From positions 2,542,001-2,606,000 of the forward strand of contig NC_013158.1 of assembly GCF_000023945.1 (NCBI RefSeq): 64,000 nt of DNA, read 5' to 3'. The notes beneath the pieces were generated by a model, which saw nothing but the letters and a program-made list of their open reading frames with translations, searched no databases and had not been told where the DNA came from. Every line of letters begins with the position of its first letter. Within the stretch, counting starts at the first letter, position 1. Shown here piece by piece: positions 55,329 through 64,000 of the stretch. The DNA is from Halorhabdus utahensis DSM 12940 (lineage in GTDB: Archaea; Halobacteriota; Halobacteria; Halobacteriales; Haloarculaceae). The translations under genes and the position numbers were made by a program.

Positions 55329-56141
55329 TTATAAAATTGTTTGTAGATCATATCCAAGTGCTCCAATTATCAGAATTCCTTTTCCAATAGATATGATAAA
55401 CTCCTGCTTCAGCGGGAACCTAATTTCTGAGAAGTCTTCCGCTGCACCGTAGTTGAAATAAATATATCTAGCTTGATCTCTTAAAATGAGGACTGAAAAT
55501 ACAGTTAAAACCGCAACTAGTGGATCAAGGAATAGGCTGAGGATAGCCCAAACGGGGAGCGTGATCAATATTAAACCGACTGTAAATATACTGAAATATA
55601 TGGCGAATTTGATTGAGTGTCGGCTTGTTCGATTATCGTTTCCCGTCTCGCTAATCTCTTCTTCTGCAAAGTCAATGAATCCGCGGAGAAGATCGCCAAC
55701 CAAGTCATCTTCTGTCTCTTGGTATACAACTTGTTTCCATGGTCGAACGTATTCACCAAGAACCAATTGGTTTACACATATGAATAATACTGTGAAAGCT
55801 ACAGCAAGAATCGAGAATAGTCCAGCTGGGGGTATGAACGCAACTGAGGAATTGAGGCCAAGAGTAATAGATACTAATACCCCGATCATGGAAAATTGTA
55901 AAATATTTGAACTTAATGGGAGGGATTTTTGAATAAAGTCAATATTCGGATCGTCAGCCTTCCCAGCCATACTACGTAATATCATAATAGTTATAAGAAA
56001 TGCTGGAGAAAGTTGAAATATCCAGAAATATTTCCAGTCTGCTGGATATAGTCCTAATATTAGACTAATAAGAGTAACCACCAAGATTTCTACCGCAATA
56101 GCATCCGAACCGACGATCTCGTCATTTCTGTCCGAAGGCAT
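55329..56141 (-). CDS. Low-GC membrane protein, probable acquired gene
   Basis: A 270-residue protein with seven or eight hydrophobic segments and a charged central loop (QETEDDLVGDLLRGFIDFAEEEISETGNDNRTSRHS). Its base composition is far more AT-rich than all neighbours and it uses AT-ending codons, indicating recent transfer or membership in a mobile region. No known domain is recognised. It lies between the att-like repeat and the toxin-antitoxin pair. Confidence 0.6.
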   Translation of the reverse strand: MPSDRNDEIVGSDAIAVEILVVTLISLILGLYPADWKYFWIFQLSPAFLITIMILRSMAGKADDPNIDFIQKSLPLSSNILQFSMIGVLVSITLGLNSSVAFIPPAGLFSILAVAFTVLFICVNQLVLGEYVRPWKQVVYQETEDDLVGDLLRGFIDFAEEEISETGNDNRTSRHSIKFAIYFSIFTVGLILITLPVWAILSLFLDPLVAVLTVFSVLILRDQARYIYFNYGAAEDFSEIRFPLKQEFIISIGKGILIIGALGYDLQTIL

Positions 56142-56260
56142 TTACTTTGATTTAGATGTATCCCCATATTAGTGTTTAGCCAAGCATCTACCGCGAGCTT
56201 ATTGTGAATATAAACAGAAGTATATTACCTTACAGCCGCCGGTGATTGAATATTTGACCC

Positions 56261-56590
56261 TCACAGTACCCGAGTGAACGCCTGAATTCGGTCCGCCACC
56301 GTTCGCATTGTCCCCGTATCGACCTGCGCAACGCGTTTCACGATGTCTTGCTCAGGGAAGACGTGTAGCGACCACGGACTGACGTAACTCGGATAGGTCT
56401 TGAGTTCGCCCTCCGTCAGCGAGCGTTCCGCAATCGGGACTGCGTCATCGCGTTCAGTCGACGTGATAACAGCCACAGTGTATCGGTCGCCGAAGAACGG
56501 TCGATCGGCGTTCGAGACGACGAGATACGGTCGTTGTCCGCGCTTGAACGTCGCCGGTGCGATGACCACGCTTCCCTGGGCGTAGGCCAT
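56261..56590 (-). CDS. PemK/MazF-type toxin
   Basis: A 109-residue protein of the PemK/MazF endoribonuclease family. QGSVVIAPATFKRGQRPYLVVSNADRPFFGDRYTVAVITST holds the conserved strands, and SYVSPWSLHVFPEQDIVKRVAQVDTGTM the second half. Such toxins cut mRNA. ATG 56590 lies 2 bp after the stop of the HTH gene, so the pair is one operon. Confidence 0.78.
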   Translation of the reverse strand: MAYAQGSVVIAPATFKRGQRPYLVVSNADRPFFGDRYTVAVITSTERDDAVPIAERSLTEGELKTYPSYVSPWSLHVFPEQDIVKRVAQVDTGTMRTVADRIQAFTRVL

Positions 56591-56592
56591 TG

Positions 56593-56949
56593 CTACGCGT
56601 TGTCCCCGAGATCGGGGGCGTCCGCTACCCATTCATCGTCACCGTAGGCGTCGTCGCCGTACGTTTCCTGAATACTCTGGAGACTAACGGCGGAGGCAAC
56701 TTCCGAAGCTGCCACGTCGTCGGCGACCGCCCAGTATGAGTCGATCTTCCGGACGAGTCCACGTTCTCGCATCCGCGAAAGTGTCTTGTGGACGCTTGTG
56801 TGTGGGACGTCCGTGAGTTCCGAGAGTTCCTTCGGGGTGAATCCCATGTCCGGGTGATCGAGAAGGGCGGCCAGGAGTGCCTGTGCGTTCGTCCCCGGCT
56901 TGACCCGTGGTGTCTCTGTATCGTCGTCCGGATCGAGCTGAATCGGCAT
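56593..56949 (-). CDS. Winged-helix protein, probable antitoxin of the PemK-type pair
   Basis: A 118-residue protein. Residues about 20-70 form a MarR-like winged helix (NAQALLAALLDHPDMGFTPKELSELTDVPHTSVHKTLSRMRERGLVRKIDSYWAV); the remaining acidic tail (DDAYGDDEWVADAPDLGDNA) could bind the toxin. It should repress the operon. ATG 56949 is preferred, though an in-frame start at 56982 is possible. Confidence 0.72.
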   Translation of the reverse strand: MPIQLDPDDDTETPRVKPGTNAQALLAALLDHPDMGFTPKELSELTDVPHTSVHKTLSRMRERGLVRKIDSYWAVADDVAASEVASAVSLQSIQETYGDDAYGDDEWVADAPDLGDNA

Positions 56950-57119
56950 GTGATGTCCGTCACTGTCAGCGTATGTCCGCAATCGTCATAAACATACTCC
57001 TCACGCGACCGACTGTGGGCTCGGCTACGGGTCTGCGGAGTTGAGTTGGCCCGTCACGTTTTATCCGAGAAGAAAGATATGACTGGTCACCGGCGAAACG
57101 CGGTAGAACCGAGGATCAG

Positions 57120-59745
<2,626 letters not shown>

Positions 59746-59749
<4 letters not shown>

Positions 59750-60771
59750 GTGGCTGTCACCGCTGCGGTCTCGGGTCCCTCGTGGTCGGAGGGTGATTGG
59801 TCGCTGTCGTCCGCTCCGCGCATGTCTTCGAAGGTCGTCACCCGGCCGTTGACGTCAACGGTGACCGATCCGTCTTCGCCGACCATGCGAACGTCGGCCT
59901 CTGCCCAGTCGTGCTCCCCGATCGTGCCTGGCCCCGTTTCGGCCAGCAATAGCAACAGTTCATCCTGGTGGGTCTCTCCCAGTGCTGGGTCGAGTTCCCC
60001 GTCAGGCAGGGTCACGCCCACCTCGAGTCCAGCTCTGGCGAAAAACAGGCCGACGCTGCCGACTGCACTGGTCGCCGCTTCGACGGTGTCACGGTCGGTG
60101 CTGACGGCGATTTTGATCGTTCCCGTGGTTTCCCGGCCGATGAACTCTTTGACGACGAGGTCGGGGAGACGCTTCGCGGAGGACTTCCAGTCGATGTCGC
60201 GTAACGGGTCGCCAGGGACGTACTCGCGCAACTGGTCGATCTCCTGGCGTTCCGGTTGGCGATTGCGTTGCAGTTCGGCCGTGAGGATAGTCGAGCCAGT
60301 GACATCGTATATCTCCGGATAGACGATAACCCTCGTCGAATCACCGATCTCGAGTTCCTGGGTGACCAGTCCGAACACGTCCCGGAGGTGAACCGAAAGT
60401 GGACCGATCGACTGCACTCCACGCTCGGCCAACGTCACCTCGTAGGTGACCGTCGACGGAATGCTTGCCGAAAACGTGTTTCCAGCACTCGAGAGACCTG
60501 AATCCAGTGGATCGCTGGCTTCGACGATGGTTCCCTGGGTACCGGTGACCGACACGGTGACGTCACGAGTGTCCCCCGGGAAGCCAGCCGGTGGGTTCGA
60601 GTGCTCTGCGGATGGGCGATCGGCCAGTCGGACCTGGGCGACCGCGGCGATGACAGCGACTAGCGCCGTGACGGCCACGGCGTTCAACGATCGAGCACCG
60701 AACAGCCACGCCATGACGATGGCTGCGACGACGATGCCAGCCGCCATTCGACCGCGCGTTGTCAATTTCAT
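59746..60771 (-). CDS. DUF58 family protein
   Basis: A 341-residue protein. Two hydrophobic segments lie in the first 50 residues; the DUF58 motif DIDWKSSAKRLPDLVVKEF follows at about 200 and the end resembles a degenerate von Willebrand A domain (ETTGTIKIAVSTDRDTVEAA). DUF58 proteins work with MoxR ATPases. Its start is 1 bp after the MoxR stop; its end overlaps the transglutaminase gene. Role unknown. Confidence 0.85.
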
Positions 60772-60772
60772 C

Positions 60773-61735
60773 TCACTCGACGGGGACGTTCTCGAGTGCG
60801 TCCGCGACCAGATCCGCCGCAGTTCTCTCGGCCGCTCCGCTCCGGATCCGGTGTGGCAATACGACTGTCGCCTCGGTCTGGACGTCATCCGGAACGACGT
60901 AGTCCCGGCCGTTCAACACAGCCCGCCCTTGGGCTGCCCGGAGCAACAGTACCGAGGCACGCGGACTCGCCCCGAGTTCGGCGTGATTGCGTGTGAAGCG
61001 GGCCAACCGCGTGACGTAGGTCCGAACCGGCTCTTCGACGGTGACGTCCGCAGTCACTGCCCGGATGTCTTCGAGGTCAGCGAGTGACGCAACGGGCTCG
61101 ACAGCCTCGATCGGGTGGGTGCCGACGACGTTTTCGAGCATCTCGGACTCGTCGCCGGCAGTCGGGTAGCCCAGCTCCAACTTCTTCATGAACCGATCGA
61201 GTTCGGCCATCGGCAGGTCGTAGGTCCGGTCGCGTTCGACCGTGTTCTGGGTGGCGATGACGGCGAACGGATCGGGGACGGAATGGGTCTCGCCGTCGAT
61301 GGTCACCTGGCCCTCCTCCATGGCTTCAAGGAGTGCGCTCTGGGTCTTGGGGGGTGCGCGATTGATCTCGTCACCCAGGACAACGTTGGCAAAGATCGGC
61401 CCGGACCGGAACTCGAAGGTCTGGGTCTTCTGGTTGTAGACGTTTGCCCCCGTCACGTCCGATGGGAGCAAGTCCGGGGTGAACTGGACGCGCTTGAACG
61501 AGCAGTCGAACGACGCCGCGATCGCACGCGACAGCATCGTCTTGCCGACGCCGGGAACGTCCTCGAGCAAGACGTGTCCGCGTGCAAACAGCGCGGTGAG
61601 AATATGCTCGATGGCGTCTGGATGCCCCACGATGACGCGTTCGACGTTTTCGATGACGTCGTCGGCGATCCCGCCGACGTCGTCGACGTCGAGATCCCGC
61701 TGTGTCTCAGTCGGTGTCGATTCGATATCAGTCAT
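60773..61735 (-). CDS. MoxR-family AAA+ ATPase
   Basis: A 320-residue ATPase. Walker A is EDVPGVGKTML, Walker B VVLGDEINRAPPKTQSALLEAMEEGQVTI, sensor 1 ATQN and the sensor 2 region GASPRASVLLLRAAQ. MoxR proteins remodel or activate protein complexes, often metal-insertion or surface systems. It leads the MoxR-DUF58-transglutaminase operon and is probably the energy-supplying chaperone for the other two. Confidence 0.92.
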   Translation of the reverse strand: MTDIESTPTETQRDLDVDDVGGIADDVIENVERVIVGHPDAIEHILTALFARGHVLLEDVPGVGKTMLSRAIAASFDCSFKRVQFTPDLLPSDVTGANVYNQKTQTFEFRSGPIFANVVLGDEINRAPPKTQSALLEAMEEGQVTIDGETHSVPDPFAVIATQNTVERDRTYDLPMAELDRFMKKLELGYPTAGDESEMLENVVGTHPIEAVEPVASLADLEDIRAVTADVTVEEPVRTYVTRLARFTRNHAELGASPRASVLLLRAAQGRAVLNGRDYVVPDDVQTEATVVLPHRIRSGAAERTAADLVADALENVPVE

Positions 61736-62046
61736 TGATAGGGTTCGACGGTTCTGGCTGCAGGGCTGTCTCCGGCCCCGTCCGAACTGGGCGTGTATTG
61801 ATTCCGTCCTGCCATGGTCTCTACACCTTGCAGGGATGACGTCGTGGCGAAACAGCACCCGGGCACTCGCCGGCTGTGAGCACGTCCCATGATTGTACGT
61901 GATTGTCTAGGTGGGTTGTCTACTTGTGGGTCACGGTCGGAGCGAACTGTGTGTCGATCCGTCGGGACGGCCGCGTTGACGCCTCTCGATGTCCCGTTCC
62001 GGATCGCGTCCCAGAAGCGTCACTGGAGGGTCGGTACGTCTCCAGA
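61736..62046. other. 311-bp intergenic region upstream of the moxR operon
   Basis: No gene, RNA or clear palindrome is seen. It must contain the promoter of moxR and possibly the 3' end of the aminotransferase transcript. A box reading TCAATACAC on the minus strand near 61795 is a weak promoter candidate. Confidence 0.35.
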
Positions 62047-63168
62047 CTACCGAACGGCTGCCGTCGCCGCACTCATCACGTCGATCGCTTCTTTGAGCTG
62101 TTCCATGTCGGTCGCGTAGGAGATGCGCGCGTATCCCTCGCCGCCATCGCCGAAGGCCGCTCCGGGCACGACGACGACGCCGCGGTCGATCACTTCCTCG
62201 ACCCACCCCTCGGGAACTTCCGGCATCGCGTAGAACGCACCCTTTGGCGTCGGTGTCTGGAGTCCCATGTCTTCGAGGCCATCGAGCAGGACGTTTCGCC
62301 GTTCTTCGAAGGCGTCGACCATCTCCCCCACGCGGTCCTGTGGTCCTGAGAGGGCCGCTTCGGCGGCGTACTGAGCCGGGGCGCTCGCACACGCCTGGCC
62401 GTACTGATGGACCCGGAGCATGCGCTCGATGCGCTCGTCGCTACCCGTAACCCACCCGAGTCGCCAGCCGGTCATCGAGTAAGCCTTCGAGGCGGCGTTG
62501 ATCACGACGACGTTGTCGCTCTCGGCGAACTCGGCCGGCGATCGGTGCTCGCCCTCGAAGACGATGTGTTCGTAGACCTCGTCGGAGATACAGAGCACGT
62601 CGTGTTCGTCGGCGATCCGGGCGAACTCACGCATGTCTGCAGGCGACTGGACCGCGCCGGTCGGATTGGCGGGGCTGTTGACCACAAAGGCGGCAGTGTC
62701 GTCGGTGATTGCTGCCTCGACGTCGGCGGGGTCGAGCGTCAGATCGTCGCGCAGTTCGACTGGTCTGGGCGTTCCCCCGGCGAGGTGGGTCAGTGCCTCG
62801 TAGGAGACAAAGCCCGGATCGGGATAGATGACTTCCTCGTCGGCATCTACGTGGGCTTCTAGGGCGATGTGGAGGGCTTCGCTGCCGCCCGAGGTGGCGA
62901 TGACGTTGCCGGGATCGACGTCGAGGTCGTTGTCACGGGCGTGTTTTGCGGCGATGGCCTCCCGAAGTTCCAGCGTGCCCTTGTTGGATGTATAACCGTC
63001 AGCGTCACCGGCGCGGATGGCTTCGACGGCTGCCTCGCGGGCGTGTTCCGGCGCGGGGAAATCCGGTTGGCCAAGCCCGAGGTTGATCGCGTCCTCGCTG
63101 GCTGCCTCGAAGACTTCGCGGATACCTGAAATCGAAACCTGCTCGACGCGATGAGAGAAATCGGGCAT
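62047..63168 (-). CDS. Class I pyridoxal-phosphate aminotransferase (aspartate-type)
   Basis: A 373-residue fold-type I aminotransferase. INLGLGQPDFP, YTSNKGTLELREAI, NSPANPTGA, DEVYEHIVF and the PLP lysine in NAASKAYSMTGWRLGW are the class I blocks. It probably transfers amino groups between aspartate or an aromatic/alanine donor and 2-oxoglutarate; precise substrates cannot be told. It diverges from citrate synthase. Confidence 0.9.
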   Translation of the reverse strand: MPDFSHRVEQVSISGIREVFEAASEDAINLGLGQPDFPAPEHAREAAVEAIRAGDADGYTSNKGTLELREAIAAKHARDNDLDVDPGNVIATSGGSEALHIALEAHVDADEEVIYPDPGFVSYEALTHLAGGTPRPVELRDDLTLDPADVEAAITDDTAAFVVNSPANPTGAVQSPADMREFARIADEHDVLCISDEVYEHIVFEGEHRSPAEFAESDNVVVINAASKAYSMTGWRLGWVTGSDERIERMLRVHQYGQACASAPAQYAAEAALSGPQDRVGEMVDAFEERRNVLLDGLEDMGLQTPTPKGAFYAMPEVPEGWVEEVIDRGVVVVPGAAFGDGGEGYARISYATDMEQLKEAIDVMSAATAAVR

Positions 63169-63292
63169 ACACGGTTTCCGGACCGCGGGGGCGATAATCC
63201 TTGCTATGATTGGTCCGTCTTCGAAGCCAACTCCGCTGGGGGCAACCGCGAGTCGCCCACAGTTTTACCCCCCGGGCCAGTAGAGGCGGGCA

Positions 63293-64000
63293 ATGAGTGA
63301 CGAGGAGATACACCGCGGACTGGCGGACGTGACGGTCACCGAAACGCGGCTGAGCGACATCGACGGCGAGGCCGGCCAGCTGTGGATCGCGGGGTACCCA
63401 GTCGCAGACCTGGCGGCGAACGCGACCTACCCCGAGACAGTCTATCTGCTGTTGCACGATCGCCTGCCGGACGCCGAGGAACTGCAATCCTTCGAGGATC
63501 GGCTGTGTTCGTACCGGACGCTGCCGGAACCCTGCCACGATGCCGTCGTCGCGGCCGCCCAGCGCGGGGCCGGGCCGATGGCCGCCCTCCGGATGGGCGC
63601 GGCGACAGCCACGGCGGTCGAGCCGAACGATCCCGAGGCCGACGCCCTCCGGTTGATCGCCCGGCTGCCGACGATCACGGCGACCTACTGGCGCGTGCTC
63701 CAGGGCCAGGAACCGCTCGAACCACGGCTCGATCTCGGCCACGCCGCCAACTATCTCTACATGCTGACCGGCGAGGAGCCGACCGATGCCCAGGTCGCGG
63801 GCCTGGAGACGTACCTCTCTACCGTCGTCGATCACGGCCTCAACGCTTCGACGTTCACCGCGCGAACGATCGTCTCGACGGAGTCCGAGCTGGTCTCGGC
63901 GATCACCGGGGCGATCGGCGCGCTGCGGGGGGACCTCCACGGCGGTGCGCCGGACCTGGTTCTGGAGATGCTCGAATCGCTAGAGGAGAGCGAGGATGTC
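63293..64000 (+). CDS. Citrate synthase (5' part, runs off the window)
   Basis: The first 236 codons of citrate synthase, cut by the window end. GLADVTVTETRLSDIDGEAGQLWIAGYPVADLA is the typical start; DHGLNASTFTARTIVSTESELVSAITGAIGALRGDLHGGA includes the substrate-binding His and the helix before the catalytic region. It condenses oxaloacetate with acetyl-CoA; a 2-methylcitrate synthase would look the same here. A TTTTACC box about 27-32 bp upstream of ATG 63293 fits a leaderless start. Confidence 0.93.
   Translation, partial: MSDEEIHRGLADVTVTETRLSDIDGEAGQLWIAGYPVADLAANATYPETVYLLLHDRLPDAEELQSFEDRLCSYRTLPEPCHDAVVAAAQRGAGPMAALRMGAATATAVEPNDPEADALRLIARLPTITATYWRVLQGQEPLEPRLDLGHAANYLYMLTGEEPTDAQVAGLETYLSTVVDHGLNASTFTARTIVSTESELVSAITGAIGALRGDLHGGAPDLVLEMLESLEESEDV

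Overview
The window is a GC-rich chromosomal segment of a haloarchaeon (Halobacteria). Most proteins are strongly acidic. The ribosomal and RNA-polymerase genes are archaeal (RpoD, RpoK, RpoN, eL18, aIF1, SRP19, Gar1). Many genes have a TTTATA-like box 26-30 bp before the start codon, as expected for leaderless transcripts. The gene set would fit the Haloarculaceae or relatives, but the genus cannot be fixed from sequence alone. No plasmid, phage or CRISPR signature is seen; most of the window is core chromosome with a few accessory insertions.

Region by region. 0.1-5.7 kb: kinase-like phosphotransferase, CinA-C amidase, membrane hydrolase, PHP protein, zinc-finger protein, acetyltransferase and thiC with a palindrome around its TATA box; an 80-bp hairpin element sits directly at the thiC stop codon. 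5.8-6.6 kb: a VapBC-type toxin-antitoxin pair with a palindromic operator. 6.7-15.3 kb: DUF2237 protein, D-aminoacyl-tRNA deacylase, Na/Ca exchanger, aroE and a pabB-pabA-(lipoprotein)-pabC folate cluster. 15.4-22.6 kb: respiratory assembly genes (a CtaA-half/CtaB fusion, a membrane protein and an ABC exporter in one operon; then a histidine kinase and coxB) and a MaoC-like protein. 22.6-24.15 kb: an IS1341-type TnpB element with a probable omega-RNA. 24.2-36.5 kb: a cobalamin import and salvage cluster (btuD-btuC divergent from btuF-cbiB-cobS-cobY-cobT-cobD-cbiZ-cobA; then a SatD-like regulator with a membrane partner, divergent from cbiP). 36.5-43.1 kb: SRP19, Gar1, a presenilin-like protease, small membrane proteins, an acetyltransferase, FEN1 and a membrane-anchored molybdopterin oxidoreductase. 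43.3-49.3 kb: the uS13-uS4-uS11-rpoD-[tRNA-Leu]-eL18-uL13-uS9-rpoN-rpoK-eno-uS2 operon with tRNA-Ser in front. 49.5-54.9 kb: membrane protein, SDR plus acetoacetate-decarboxylase-like pair, Mrp, TyrRS and a Trm9-like methyltransferase. 55.1-57.0 kb: tRNA-Gly(TCC) with repeats on both sides, a low-GC membrane protein and an HTH/PemK toxin-antitoxin pair, resembling a small tRNA-linked island. 57.1-64 kb: aIF1, a MoxR-DUF58-transglutaminase cassette, an aminotransferase and the start of a citrate synthase gene.

The strongest non-gene signals are: four TTCAAC motifs at 29-32 bp spacing, the last forming a perfect 18-bp palindrome on the cbiP TATA box; the 80-bp inverted-repeat element at the thiC stop; the run of perfect hairpins downstream of tnpB; palindromes at the thiC and vapBC promoters; and tandem hairpin-bearing repeats in front of tRNA-Gly. 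No clearly new multi-gene system was proven. The least understood combinations are the SatD/membrane pair facing cbiP, the BtuD C-terminal domain, and the CtaA-half/CtaB operon with its dedicated ABC exporter.
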